NCBI GenBank assembly: GCA_035504215.1
Contig: DATJSI010000037.1
Span: 1-64,000 of the forward strand
Origin: Mycobacteriales bacterium
Lineage (GTDB): Bacteria; Actinomycetota; Actinomycetes; JAFAQI01
Length of the DNA: 64,000 nucleotides
Direction of reading: 5' to 3'
The notes under the pieces were generated by a model. That model was not told where the DNA came from. It saw only the letters and a program-made list of their open reading frames with translations, and did not search any database. Below are positions 1 through 13,179 of the stretch, piece by piece; within the stretch, counting starts at the first letter, position 1, and every line of letters starts with the position of its first letter. The position numbers and the translations under genes were made by a program.

Positions 1-448
1 CGACACCTATGGGCCATGCGTGTCGCCCAAGCAACCCTTATGGGCCATACGTGTCGCCCTGGCAACCCCTCTGGGCCATGCGTGTCGCCCTGCGCAATCC
101 CCATGGGCCATGCGTGTCGCCCAGGAAACCCCCAGGGGCCATACGTGTGCCGCTGCGCGACACCTATGGGCCATGCGTGGCGCCCTGGCAACCCCTATGG
201 GCCATGCGTGTGGCGCGGCGCGACACCTATGGGCCATGCGTGTCGCCCTGGCAACCCCTATGGGCCATGCGTGTGGCGCGGCCCGACACCCATGGGCCAT
301 GCGTCGCGCCCAGGAAACCCCCATGGGCCATACGTGTGGCGCTGTGCGGCACCTATGGGCCATGCGTGTCGCCCTGGCAACCCCTATGGGCCATGCGTGT
401 GGCGCGGCGCGGCACCTATGGGCCATGCGTGTGGCCGCACGCGAGGTC
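1..448. repeat. Phased tandem repeat array, about 31.5-bp period
   Basis: Fourteen copies of the core GGGCCAT begin at 11, 42, 73, 105, 136, 168, 199, 231, 262, 294, 325, 357, 388 and 420. Spacing is 31 or 32 bp and mostly alternates. The usual unit is ATGGGCCATGCGTG plus a 17- or 18-bp linker of two alternating kinds, so the dimer is 63 bp. Copies 4-8 match copies 10-14 at an offset of exactly 189 bp, which shows a higher-order repeat of six units. The array begins inside a linker at base 1 and so continues to the left. All three forward frames are open because 63 and 189 are multiples of three; I do not regard any of them as coding. The same core recurs near 56800 and 62950. Confidence 0.93.
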
Positions 449-464
449 CGATTCCCGCGGGAAC

Positions 465-3204
<2,740 letters not shown>

Positions 3205-3208
<4 letters not shown>

Positions 3209-4089
3209 TGCGGTGAGGGTACCAGCCGGGCGTTCCACCGCGCACGGACGAAAACGATCGCCCCGAGCAGGGCGAGCGCGACGACACCGTCGAGCCAGTA
3301 GTGGTTGGCGGTGACCACCACGACGTACGCCGTAATGACCGGATGCAGGACGGCGAGCCAGCGCCAGCGGCTCCGGCTGACCGAGATGATCGCCGCCGCC
3401 ACGATGACCGCCCAGCCGATGTGCACCGAGGGAATCGAGGAGAGCTGGTCGGTGATCCCCTTGCCGAGCGCCGAGTAGACCGACTGGTGATAGCGGTCGG
3501 CGAGATCCACCATCCCGAAGCTCGGGATCAGCCGGGGCGGCGCGACCGGGAGCAGGCCGATGAGCAACGAGATTCCCGTGAACGCAACCACCAGGTTGCG
3601 CCAGCGCGGGTAGGCATCGCGGTGCCGCCAGAGCAGCCAGATCAATGTTGCGGCGAGCAAGCCGGCGTGGGCGTACTCGTAGTAGCCGTTGCAGATTCTC
3701 GACAGCGTGACGTGCGGCAGGATCTGGCGCTGCAACGCCGCCTCGCTCGGCAGGTGCAAGGTCCGCTCGAGGTTCCAGATCCAGCGCCCGCGCCCGAACG
3801 CACCGGCCTCGTGGAACACCGAGACGTGACCGACGATCCGCCAGACGACGAACAGCACGTTGAGGACGACGAAGTCTCGGAGCACGAGCGCCCATCGACC
3901 CCAGTCGCGCGGGGTCGACGCCGCGCGGGCACGAGCAGGCGACAGGGCCAAGCCCTCGCCGAAGGCCCGCCCGCACGACGTGCAGGTATCCGCGGACATC
4001 GGCACGCGCGCGCGGCAACCGACGCACACCCACTCCGGCCCATCCCCCGCCGGGAGGGCACCGGCGGGCGCCGCCGCAACGTCCGTCAC
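3205..4089 (-). CDS. PAP2-superfamily membrane protein with N-terminal zinc ribbon
   Basis: This 294-residue membrane protein begins with a likely zinc ribbon (Cys22, Cys25, Cys36, Cys39). Five or six membrane segments of the PAP2/inositolphosphotransferase type follow. The phosphatase motifs are visible: PSVHIGW near residue 218 (the SxxH element) and TANHYWLDG near residue 265 (the HxxxxD element). The family cleaves or transfers lipid phosphates at the membrane; I infer this general chemistry and no particular substrate. The start is GTG 4089. The stop codon overlaps the start of the leuA leader peptide, so the leuA promoter must lie within the 3' end of this gene. Confidence 0.8.
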
Positions 4090-4431
4090 CTACCGGGTAT
4101 CGGCCATTCGAGTGATCCACCTGAGCCGCCGCCGCTCCCGGCGCTCGCCGGATCGTGAAGGCTCCAGCCTGCACAACCCGTGAAACTCACGGTTGGCTGT
4201 ACGCGGTGGAACCTCTTTGACGGTCCACGAGGTCCCTGTCTGTTGCTGGTGCTGCTGGCCGCAGGTGAGCGACCCGCCCAAACGGACGCGATCGTCCCCG
4301 CGACGCTCTGCACGCCCTGAACCAACCCAGCCACACCAGCAGCGCTTTCGCGGAAGCACTCGCGGCGGTCTAGGCGCCCACCCAGCGGCATCGTGTCCTG
4401 ACCCGAACCCGACGAGCCGAGCAGCGCAAGA
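4090..4431. other. Intergenic region without a recognisable gene
   Basis: These 342 bases separate the PAP2 gene from the SnoaL-like gene, both on the minus strand. Short open frames cross the region in both directions, but none has a ribosome site, family motif or plausible composition. A small palindrome, GTGAAACTCAC, occurs near 4180. The region may hold the promoter for the PAP2 gene. I see nothing else that I can support. Confidence 0.5.
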
Positions 4432-4818
4432 TCAGTTGAGCTCGCGAACCCTGACGGTGTCGACGTGCTGCTGGAAGGCCTTCGCCTTGCCGTCCTCGAC
4501 GGTCCACACGTGAGCCATCTTCACCGCCGCGGGCTCCCCGGAGCTCTTGCGCTTCCAGGTGTAGTTCCCGAGCACGACAACGGTGTCGCCATCCGCGACG
4601 AACTGCTCGGGCACCACGGCGAACTCGTCGCCTACTTCGACGAGTCGCATGAAGACCCCTTCCAGCACGGCCTGCGGGCCGACGTACGTGCCTGCGAGCG
4701 GGAAACCATCCGCCTCCGTCCACTGGATGTCCTCGGCCATCGCGCCAAGCGCGGCGGGTATGTCCCCCCGCGCAAAGCTCGCATACGCGGCTTCGATCAG
4801 GTCCTTGTTCGTGGCCAT
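4432..4818 (-). CDS. SnoaL/NTF2-like domain protein
   Basis: This 128-residue protein has the compact alpha+beta cone fold sequence typical of the SnoaL-like/NTF2-like superfamily. It shows an N-terminal helix (NKDLIEAAYASFARGD), a region rich in W and G (EDIQWTEADGFPLAGTYVG), and beta strands ending in VKMAHVWTVEDGKAKAFQQHVDT. Members include ketosteroid-isomerase-like enzymes and many proteins of unknown function, so no reaction is assigned. ATG 4818 is chosen because GAGGAATGGGG lies just upstream and the earlier part of the open frame is arginine/proline-rich and unlike the family. The gene follows an alpha/beta hydrolase by 79 bp on the same strand. Confidence 0.8.
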   Translation of the reverse strand: MATNKDLIEAAYASFARGDIPAALGAMAEDIQWTEADGFPLAGTYVGPQAVLEGVFMRLVEVGDEFAVVPEQFVADGDTVVVLGNYTWKRKSSGEPAAVKMAHVWTVEDGKAKAFQQHVDTVRVRELN

Positions 4819-4897
4819 CGGGTTCCCCATTCCTCGGCACGGTGCCGGCTTGCACCGTAGTGCACTCATCGCCGTCCACGCCCGCTTCGCTCCGCGA

Positions 4898-5761
4898 TCA
4901 GCGAAGGAACCCCGCCACCGTTTCGCGGAACTGTTCGGGGGTGTCGACCCAGGGGTAGTGCGCCGCTCCTGGGAGTTCGGCGACGCTTGCATGCGGCAGG
5001 CAGCCGGCGACGATGTGGCCGGCCTTGACTCCGGTCATGCCGTCGAGGTCGCCCACGATGACGAGCACCGGAGCGGTCACCGCCCGCAGCGCGTCGAGAA
5101 AGCTCTGACCCTCTGCTCGGAAGGACTCCGAGGCGAACGCGGCCATCGCGCGCAGCGACATCTGCCCATCGGTCGACGCGGCGTGCGCCCGCGAGCGCTC
5201 GTCCCAGCGGGCGTAGCCGAATGGTCGCAGTCCCCGGTCCATCCCGCCACCGGCCCGGCGACGCGGGGGCAGGTGGTGCAACTCCGCGTCGAGAGCAGCG
5301 ACCTCGGCGTACCACGGCTCCTCACTTCGGCTCGCCCTGATCCGCTCGATGTCGTCCGTCACGTCCCCGAAGCCGCGCGCCGAAGGCGTCACGAGCACCA
5401 TCCGCGACAAGCGGTTCGGATAGCGCGCCGCGTACACCAGCGCGACGAAACAGCCGGCCGAGTGCGCGAGCAGATCGATCGTGTCGAGGCCGCGCGCGAT
5501 GCGGATGTCCTCGATGTCGTCCGCGAGTCGAGGGAACTGCAGCGACTCCCGATCATCCGGCAGCTCGGACACGCCGGTGCCGCGCAGGTCGAACCGCAGC
5601 AACGTGAAGTCGGCGGACAACCCGGCCAGCTCCTCGAGGTACTCCGACGCACGGCCCGGCCCGCCGGGCACGCACACCACGGGCGGACCCGAACCGAACA
5701 CGTGCATCCCCAGCCGGGTGCCGTCCCGCGCCTCGAGGTGGACGACCGACGCCTCCGCCAC
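4898..5761 (-). CDS. Alpha/beta-fold hydrolase, proline-iminopeptidase-like
   Basis: This 287-residue protein has the alpha/beta hydrolase fold. The oxyanion-hole region reads VPGGPGRAS near residue 34, the nucleophile elbow is AHSAG near residue 103, and the acid and histidine lie in VGDLDGMTG and GAAHYPW near the C-terminus. The GGPG element resembles proline iminopeptidases, but substrate prediction within this superfamily is unsafe. The GTG start sits two bases after the serA stop and behind a GAGGAG ribosome site that lies within the end of serA, so the gene is probably translated with serA in the same operon. Confidence 0.85.
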   Translation of the reverse strand: MAEASVVHLEARDGTRLGMHVFGSGPPVVCVPGGPGRASEYLEELAGLSADFTLLRFDLRGTGVSELPDDRESLQFPRLADDIEDIRIARGLDTIDLLAHSAGCFVALVYAARYPNRLSRMVLVTPSARGFGDVTDDIERIRASRSEEPWYAEVAALDAELHHLPPRRRAGGGMDRGLRPFGYARWDERSRAHAASTDGQMSLRAMAAFASESFRAEGQSFLDALRAVTAPVLVIVGDLDGMTGVKAGHIVAGCLPHASVAELPGAAHYPWVDTPEQFRETVAGFLR

Positions 5762-5763
5762 GC

Positions 5764-7359
5764 CTACTCCTCGGGCAGGTACGCCGCGCGGATCTCCGAC
5801 GCGCCCACAGCGGAGGCGATCTCCCCGAGGATGTCCGGCGGGATGACCGAGTCGACCGTCATCACCATCAGCGCCTCGCCGCCCTCGGCGGTACGCGAAA
5901 CCTGCATGCCGGCGATGTTGACGCGCGCTTGGCCGAGCAACTGGCCGACGATGCCGACGATGCCCGGCCGGTCGACATAGGTGACGAAGACCATGTGCTC
6001 GTTGAGCGCGACCTCGATGTCGAAGCCGTTGACCTCGACCAGCTTCTGGATCAGCCGCGGACCGGTGAGGTTGCCACCGACCGAGACGACGCGCCCGTCC
6101 GCCATCGCGCCGCGCACGGTCAGCACGTTGCGGTAGTCGGGGCTGTTCTCCGTCGCGGCCAGCCCGACCTCGATCCCGCGCTCGGCCGCGAGCAAGGGCG
6201 CGTTGACGTACGTCACCTGCTCCTCGACGACGTCGGTGAACACCCCGCGCAGCGCCGCGAGCTGCAGCACCTTGACGTCGTACGCCGCCACCTCGCCCTT
6301 GATGTCCACCGTGAGGTTCGCCGGTACGCCGCCGGCCAGCGCGGTGAACAGCCGGCCCAACCGCTCGACCAGCGGCAGGCTCGGTCGGATCTCCTCCGCG
6401 ACGACGCCCCCCGCCTGCACGTTGACCGCATCCGGCACGAACTCACCCGCGAGCGCGAGCTTCACCGATCGCGCCACGGCCAGGCCCGCCTTGTCCTGCG
6501 CCTCGTTCGTCGAGGCTCCGAGGTGCGGCGTGACAACCGCGTTCGCGTGCGCGAACAGCGGCGAGTCCGTGCACGGCTCGCTCACGAACACGTCGACCGC
6601 GACGCCTCCGATCCGGCCCGCTTTGAGCGCCTGCGCCAACGCGTGCTCGTCGACCAGCCCGCCACGGGCGGCGTTGACGAGGATCGCGCCCGGCTTCACG
6701 AGGGCGAGCTCGCGCTCCCCGATCAGCCCGCGCGTCTCCGCCGTCTTGGGCAGGTGGATCGAGATGAAGTCGCTTTCTCGCAGCAGCTGGTCGAGCGAGA
6801 CGAGCTGAACCCCGACCTGCGCCGCGCGGGCCGCGGGGACATACGGGTCGTACGCCAGCAGCCGCACGCCGAAGCCGGCCATCCGCTGCGCAAACAGTAC
6901 GCCGATCCGCCCGAGACCGACGACGCCGACAGTCTTCTCCGCGACCTCGACACCGGTGAAGGCGCTGCGCTTCCACTCACCTGACTTCAAGCTCGCGTTC
7001 GCGGCCGGAATCTTGCGGGCGGCGGAGAGCAGCAACGCGATGGCATGCTCCGCCGCAGAGACGATGTTCGACACCGGAGCGTTGACGACGAGCACGCCGC
7101 GTGCGGTGGCGGCCTCGACGTCGACGTTGTCCAGCCCGATGCCCGCACGAGCGACCACCTTCAGCCGATCACCCGCAGCAAGCGCCTCCGCGTCGACCTG
7201 CGTCGCGCTGCGGACGATCAACGCGTCCGCACCGGCGAGGGCGGCGAGCAAAGCTGCCCGGTCGGTGCCATCGACCTGACGGACCTCGCCGTCCTCGGCG
7301 AGCACCGCCAACGCCGCCGGCGCCAGCTCCTCGGCGACGATGACCACCGGCTTCGGCAC
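5764..7359 (-). CDS. serA: D-3-phosphoglycerate dehydrogenase
   Basis: SerA oxidises 3-phosphoglycerate to phosphohydroxypyruvate, the first step of serine synthesis. The 531-residue protein is the long form. The NAD-binding Rossmann motif GVVGLGRIG lies near residue 145, the catalytic Arg in NAARGG, the Glu in the SEP region and the His in TPHLGAS near residue 275. An intervening domain and a C-terminal ACT domain (VDRPGIVGIVG onwards), which senses serine in this family, follow. GTG 7359 gives the N-terminus VPKPVVIVAEEL, matching the family better than the GTG at 7368. It is 21 bp downstream of ilvC and probably in the same transcript. Confidence 0.96.
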   Translation of the reverse strand: MPKPVVIVAEELAPAALAVLAEDGEVRQVDGTDRAALLAALAGADALIVRSATQVDAEALAAGDRLKVVARAGIGLDNVDVEAATARGVLVVNAPVSNIVSAAEHAIALLLSAARKIPAANASLKSGEWKRSAFTGVEVAEKTVGVVGLGRIGVLFAQRMAGFGVRLLAYDPYVPAARAAQVGVQLVSLDQLLRESDFISIHLPKTAETRGLIGERELALVKPGAILVNAARGGLVDEHALAQALKAGRIGGVAVDVFVSEPCTDSPLFAHANAVVTPHLGASTNEAQDKAGLAVARSVKLALAGEFVPDAVNVQAGGVVAEEIRPSLPLVERLGRLFTALAGGVPANLTVDIKGEVAAYDVKVLQLAALRGVFTDVVEEQVTYVNAPLLAAERGIEVGLAATENSPDYRNVLTVRGAMADGRVVSVGGNLTGPRLIQKLVEVNGFDIEVALNEHMVFVTYVDRPGIVGIVGQLLGQARVNIAGMQVSRTAEGGEALMVMTVDSVIPPDILGEIASAVGASEIRAAYLPEE

Positions 7360-7380
7360 GCCGCCCACCCTACTGAGCGC

Positions 7381-8901
<1,521 letters not shown>

Positions 8902-8909
<8 letters not shown>

Positions 8910-10668
8910 CGGAGCTGACCTCACCCATCTCGTACTCGAAGTCCGGCGCGGTCTCGCGCGCGATCTTGATGTCGTCGTTCGAGGTGCCCGCAGCCACCAT
9001 CGGCCAGACCATCGCGTCCTTGCCGACCACGAAGTCGACGACCACCGGTGCATCGTTGATCGCCATCGCCTTCTCGATCGTCGCGTCGACGTCGTCGGCG
9101 TTCTCGCAGCGAAGGCCGACGCAGCCCATCGCCTCCGCGAGCATCACGAAGTCGGGAATGTAGCGAGCGCCCTTCGCAAGATCGGTGTGGGAGTACCGAC
9201 CGTCGTAGAACAGGGTCTGCCACTGCCGCACCATGCCGAGCGCCCCGTTGTTGATGATCGCGATCTTGATCGGGATGCCCTCGACCGCGCAGGTGGTGAG
9301 CTCCTGGTTGGTCATCTGGAAGCAGCCGTCGCCGTCGATCGCCCAGACCAGCGCCTCCGGCCGCCCGACCTTCGCGCCCATCGCCGCCGGTACGGCGAAA
9401 CCCATGGTTCCGAGCCCGCCGGAGTTGATCCAGGTGTGCGGCTGCTCGTACGACACGAACTGCGACGCCCACATCTGGTGCTGGCCGACCCCGGCGACGA
9501 TGACCGTCGACGGCCCGCAGACCTTGCCCAGCCGCTCGATCACGTACTGCGGCGCCATGGTTCCGTCGTCCGGGTGGTCGTATCCGAGCGGGTAGGTCCG
9601 CCGCCAGGCGTTGCACTGCTTCCACCAGGCGGTGAAGTCGCCCTTGCGACCGTCCGCGTGCTCCGCCTGGATCGCGATGATCAGATCAGCGATCACCTCA
9701 CGCACGTCGCCGACGATCGGCACGTCCGCCGTACGGTTTTTCGAGATCTCCGCCGGGTCGATGTCCGCGTGGATCACCGTCGCTTCCGGCGCGAAGCTCG
9801 ACAGCTTGCCGGTCACTCGGTCGTCGAACCGTGCACCCAGCGTGACCAGCAGGTCGGATCGCTGCAGCGCCGTCACCGCCGACACCGAGCCGTGCATCCC
9901 GGGCATGCCCAAGTGCTGCGGATGGGAGTCCGGGAACGCACCGCGCGCCATGAGCGTCGTGACGACCGGGACGCCGGTCAGCTCGGCGAGCACGCGTAGC
10001 TCCTCGGTCGCGTGTGCCTTGAGCACACCGCCGCCGACGTAGAGCACCGGTCGCTCGGCGTCCACGATCAGCCGGGCCGCCTCGCGGACCTGCTTGCCGT
10101 GCGGCTTGGCGGCCGGCCGGTAGCCGGGCAGGTGCATCTCCACCGGCCAGGTGAAGGTCGTCTCCGCCTGCAGCGCATCCTTCGCGATGTCGACCAGCAC
10201 CGGTCCGGGCCGCCCGGTCGCGGCGATGTGAAACGCCTCCGCGAGGGTCCGCGGGATGTCCTCGGCGTTCTGGACGAGGAAGTTGTGCTTGGTGATCGGC
10301 ATCGTGATGCCGCAGATGTCGGCCTCCTGGAAGGCGTCCGTCCCGATCGCGCCCGACGGCACCTGCCCGGTGATCGCGACCAGCGGCACCGAGTCCATGT
10401 AGGCGTCGGCGATCGGCGTCACGAGGTTGGTCGCGCCAGGACCGCTGGTCGCCATGCACACCCCGACCCGACCGGTGGCCTGCGCATAGCCGGTAGCCGC
10501 GTGCCCCGCGCCCTGTTCGTGGCGGACCAGGATGTGCCGGACCTTCGTCGAGTCGAACAACGGGTCGTACGCCGGGAGGATCGCGCCGCCGGGGATGCCG
10601 AACACCACCCGCGCGTCGAGCTCCTCCAGCGCCCGCACCATCGCCTGCGCGCCGGTCAGCCGTTCCAC
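8902..10668 (-). CDS. ilvB: Acetolactate synthase, large (catalytic) subunit
   Basis: IlvB uses thiamine diphosphate to make acetolactate from pyruvate, the entry to valine and leucine, and acetohydroxybutyrate for isoleucine. The 588-residue protein shows the three ThDP-enzyme domains. The N-terminal domain carries the catalytic Glu in [13 protein letters not shown], and the C-terminal ThDP/Mg motif runs from [12 protein letters not shown] to INN. The open frame extends upstream into the attenuator, but GTG 10668 has AGGAG eight bases upstream and gives the expected N-terminus [12 protein letters not shown] second GTG lies at 10674. A leader peptide and Rho-independent terminator precede the gene. 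Confidence 0.97.
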
Positions 10669-10725
10669 TGTCACCACTCCTACATCGGGTCCTTCATCGG
10701 GCCTTGCTTCCGGTGTGCCTGCATG

Positions 10726-10755
10726 AAAAAACCCCTCGCGCGAAGCGCTGAGGGG
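10726..10755 (-). terminator. ilvB attenuator terminator
   Basis: On the transcribed strand CCCCTC (10750-10755) pairs with GAGGGG (10732-10737), and inside this GCGC pairs with GCGC around a TTC loop with one bulged base. Six Ts follow at once (10726-10731). This is a canonical intrinsic terminator located between the ilvB leader peptide and ilvB, about 60 bases before the ilvB start. Confidence 0.92.
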
Positions 10756-10757
10756 CG

Positions 10758-10785
10758 GCACGTGATCCAGGATCAGATCACGTGC
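10758..10785 (-). promoter_or_regulatory. ilvB leader pause/anti-terminator hairpin
   Basis: GCACGTGATC (10776-10785) is a perfect 10-bp inverted repeat with 10758-10767 around an 8-base loop. It starts within the last codons of the leader peptide and ends two bases before the terminator stem, so a ribosome stalled on the Ile/Leu/Val codons would alter its folding. A TTGACA box on this strand at 10841-10846 could be a -35 element, but I could not place a convincing -10. Confidence 0.7.
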
Positions 10786-10810
10786 TCACAAGTACGAGAA
10801 TTCGCCGCAC
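10778..10810 (-). CDS. ilvL: ilvB leader peptide ([10 protein letters not shown])
   Basis: This 10-codon frame, starting GTG and ending TGA, encodes Ile-Leu-Val-Leu-Val in succession, exactly the three branched-chain amino acids made by the downstream ilvBNC products. It lies directly before a strong hairpin and an intrinsic terminator. The arrangement is that of transcription attenuation by translating ribosomes. No strong Shine-Dalgarno is visible. The peptide is too short for gene callers and would normally be missed. Confidence 0.85.
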   Translation of the reverse strand: MRRILVLVST

Positions 10811-10842
10811 GCCACAACGGTGGACTACGGGTCCGGCCGGTG

Positions 10843-11418
10843 TCAAGGACGCGCGGGTGAAGATCGCGCATCCAACCGCGTGGGCAACCCGTCGATGCTC
10901 TCGGCGTTCCGCTCCGCCCGGTAGTCGGCGATCGCCTGGTCGTCCTTGCGCTCTGCCCACCGCTCGAGCAGGTCGCGGTCCTCGACGTAGTCCATGCGAG
11001 GTACCGCGAAACCGCACGAGTCACTCACGCGGGTCACATCGACCACAATGATCGCGCGGGCGCCCCGGCGCGCCGGGAACCGCGCGGCCAGCTGCTCCCA
11101 CTCCGGATCGGCCGGCTGCACCGCCCTCCCGCTGCCGTGCAGCCGGACGATCTGCGGCGGCCCGTCGAACGCGCAGAGCATGACGACCACCCGGCCGTTC
11201 TCGCGCAGGTGCGCGATCGTCTCGGCCCCGCTGCCGGTGAGGTCGAGCCAGGCCACCGTGTGCTGGTCGAGCACGGCGAGCGAGCCACGCCCGCCCCGCG
11301 GCGAGACGTTGATGTGTCCATCCGCAGCCAGCGGCGCGGTCGCGACGAAGAACACCGGCTGCTGCTCGATCCAGGCGCGCAGCCGCGGCTCGATCCCGTC
11401 GGGGTGAACCTTGCTCAT
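10843..11418 (-). CDS. Pyridoxamine 5'-phosphate oxidase family protein
   Basis: This 191-residue protein has the split-barrel flavin-binding fold of the PNPOx-like family. Features include an N-terminal strand pair (PVFFVATAPLAADGHINVSPRGG), the following strand TVAWLDLTGSGAETIAHLRENGRVVVML and a conserved late region near FAVPRMDYVEDRDLLERWAERK. Related proteins bind FMN, F420 or heme, so cofactor and substrate are uncertain. It begins immediately after ilvD on the same strand through an unusual stop-start chain and is likely cotranscribed with ilvD. Its 3' end lies 33 bp before the ilvB leader peptide. Confidence 0.82.
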   Translation of the reverse strand: MSKVHPDGIEPRLRAWIEQQPVFFVATAPLAADGHINVSPRGGRGSLAVLDQHTVAWLDLTGSGAETIAHLRENGRVVVMLCAFDGPPQIVRLHGSGRAVQPADPEWEQLAARFPARRGARAIIVVDVTRVSDSCGFAVPRMDYVEDRDLLERWAERKDDQAIADYRAERNAESIDGLPTRLDARSSPARP

Positions 11419-11482
11419 CCGAACACCACGCTCATCCGAACACCACGCTCATCCGAACCCCGCGCTCATCCGCACACCGCGC
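11415..11482 (-). repeat. Four 17-bp direct repeats carrying stop-start overlaps
   Basis: Units start at 11415, 11432, 11449 and 11466 (plus-strand form TCATCCGAACACCACGC with minor changes). On the coding strand each contains GGATGAGC, so ATG and TGA overlap in each unit. The first TGA is the stop of ilvD, and the last ATG is the start of the PNPOx-like gene. Between them lie three 6-residue frames (MSAGFG, MSVVFG, MSVVFG), each ending in the ATGA that starts the next. Confidence 0.9.
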
Positions 11483-13136
11483 CCTGAGCCGCCGAGCCGA
11501 CCAGCTTGACGTACTTGCCGAAGACGCCGGTCGGGTACCGCGGCGGCAGCGCGGACCACTCGGCGCGGCGGCGTTCGAGCTCGGCCTCGTCCACCAGCAG
11601 GTCGAGCCGGCGAGCCGGTACGTCGAGCCGGATCGGGTCGCCGTCGCGGACCAGCGCGATCGGCCCGGCATCGGCCGCCTCGGGCGCGACGTGCCCCACG
11701 CAAAGCCCGGTGGTCCCGCCCGAGAACCGGCCGTCGGTGAGCAGCAGGACGTCCTTCCCGAGCCCGGCGCCCTTGATCGCGCCGGTGACCGCCAGCATCT
11801 CCCGCATCCCCGGACCGCCGCGTGGGCCTTCGTACCGGATCACGACGACGTCGCCGGCCCGCAGCCCACCGCCGGTGACCGCGTCCATGGCCGGGCGTTC
11901 GGTGTCGAAGACGCGAGCGGTTCCTTCGAAGACCGCGGTGTCGAACCCGGCCGTCTTGACGACCGCACCATCGGGGGCGAGCGAGCCACGCAGGATCACC
12001 AGGCCACCGGTCTGGTGGATCGGGTCGGCCAGCGCGTGGATCACGGTGCCGTCCGGGTCTGCCGGCGCCACGTCCGCGAGGTTCTCCGCGACCGTCTTGC
12101 CGGTCACGGTGAGGCAGTCGCCGTTGAGCAGGCCCGCGTCGAGCAGCGTCCGCATGACCACCGGGATCCCCCCGACCCGGTCGATGTCACTCATCACGAA
12201 GCGCCCGAACGGTTTGACGTCCGCGAGGTGCGGGGTGCGGTCCCCGATCCGGTTGAAGTCGTCAAGGGTGAGGTCGACCTGCGCCTCGTGCGCGATCGCG
12301 AGCAGGTGCAGCACGGCATTGGTCGAACCGCCCAGCGCCATGACGACCGTGATCGCGTTCTCGAACGCCTCGCGGGTCATGACCGACCTCGCCGTGATGC
12401 CGGCATCGACGAGCGCCATCACGGCCTCGCCGGAGCGGATCGCGTAGTCGTCGCGACGCCGGTCGACCGCAGGCGGCGCGGCGCTGCCGGGCATCGACAT
12501 GCCCAGCGCCTCGGCCGCACTGGCCATGGTGTTCGCCGTGAACATGCCGGCGCATGCACCTTCTCCCGGACAGGTGTTGCGCTCGATGGCACCGAGCTCG
12601 TCCTGGCTGATCAGCCCCCGGGCGCAGGCGCCGACCGCCTCGAACGCGTCGACGATGGTCAGGTCGCGGTCGCCGATGTGCCCCGGCAGGCTGGTCCCGG
12701 CGTACAGGAAGACCGAGGCCAGGTCGAGGCGCGCGGCGGCCATCAGCATGCCGGGCAGGGACTTGTCGCAGCCGGCCAGCAGCACCGACCCGTCCAGGCG
12801 CTCGGCGAACATCACGGTCTCCACCGAGTCCGCGATCACCTCACGCGACACCAGCGAGGCGTGCATCCCCTCGTGACCCATCGAGATGCCGTCGGAGACC
12901 GAGATCGTGCCGAACTCCAGCGCGACTCCCCCGGACTGCCGGATCCCGTCCTTCGCGCGCTTCGCCAACCGGTCGAGCGAGAGGTTGCACGGCGTGATCT
13001 CGTTCCACGACGAGGCGACGCCGATCTGCGGCTTGTCCCAGTCGTCGTCGGTCAGCCCGACTGCGCGGAGCATGGCCCGCGCCGGCGCGCGCTCGTACCC
13101 GTCAGTGACATCTCTGCTTCTCGGCTTCCGGTCCAC
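11466..13136 (-). CDS. ilvD: Dihydroxy-acid dehydratase
   Basis: IlvD dehydrates dihydroxy-acids to the 2-oxo acids of valine and isoleucine, using an iron-sulfur cluster. The 556-residue protein keeps the cluster cysteines in [11 protein letters not shown] and [13 protein letters not shown], plus the Mg-binding and C-terminal motifs [12 protein letters not shown] and [24 protein letters not shown] 13136 is preferred: the frame opens earlier but that part overlaps gatB, and TACGCT at 13144-13149 lies exactly 7 bases before this GTG, consistent with a leaderless transcript. It is separate from ilvBNC, with a PNPOx-like gene and the ilvB leader between them. Confidence 0.96.
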   Translation of the reverse strand: MDRKPRSRDVTDGYERAPARAMLRAVGLTDDDWDKPQIGVASSWNEITPCNLSLDRLAKRAKDGIRQSGGVALEFGTISVSDGISMGHEGMHASLVSREVIADSVETVMFAERLDGSVLLAGCDKSLPGMLMAAARLDLASVFLYAGTSLPGHIGDRDLTIVDAFEAVGACARGLISQDELGAIERNTCPGEGACAGMFTANTMASAAEALGMSMPGSAAPPAVDRRRDDYAIRSGEAVMALVDAGITARSVMTREAFENAITVVMALGGSTNAVLHLLAIAHEAQVDLTLDDFNRIGDRTPHLADVKPFGRFVMSDIDRVGGIPVVMRTLLDAGLLNGDCLTVTGKTVAENLADVAPADPDGTVIHALADPIHQTGGLVILRGSLAPDGAVVKTAGFDTAVFEGTARVFDTERPAMDAVTGGGLRAGDVVVIRYEGPRGGPGMREMLAVTGAIKGAGLGKDVLLLTDGRFSGGTTGLCVGHVAPEAADAGPIALVRDGDPIRLDVPARRLDLLVDEAELERRRAEWSALPPRYPTGVFGKYVKLVGSAAQGAVCG

Positions 13137-13179
13137 GGCCAGAAGCGTATGCGGCGCGGGAGATTCGCCGTACGACGGC

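Noticed and set aside
1-448. CRISPR array
   Set aside because: The linkers between cores are themselves repeated and alternate in type, so there are no unique spacers, and no cas genes are present.
4193-4513. Small plus-strand open frame between the PAP2 and SnoaL-like genes
   Set aside because: It has no ribosome site and atypical composition, and it overlaps the coding end of the SnoaL-like gene.
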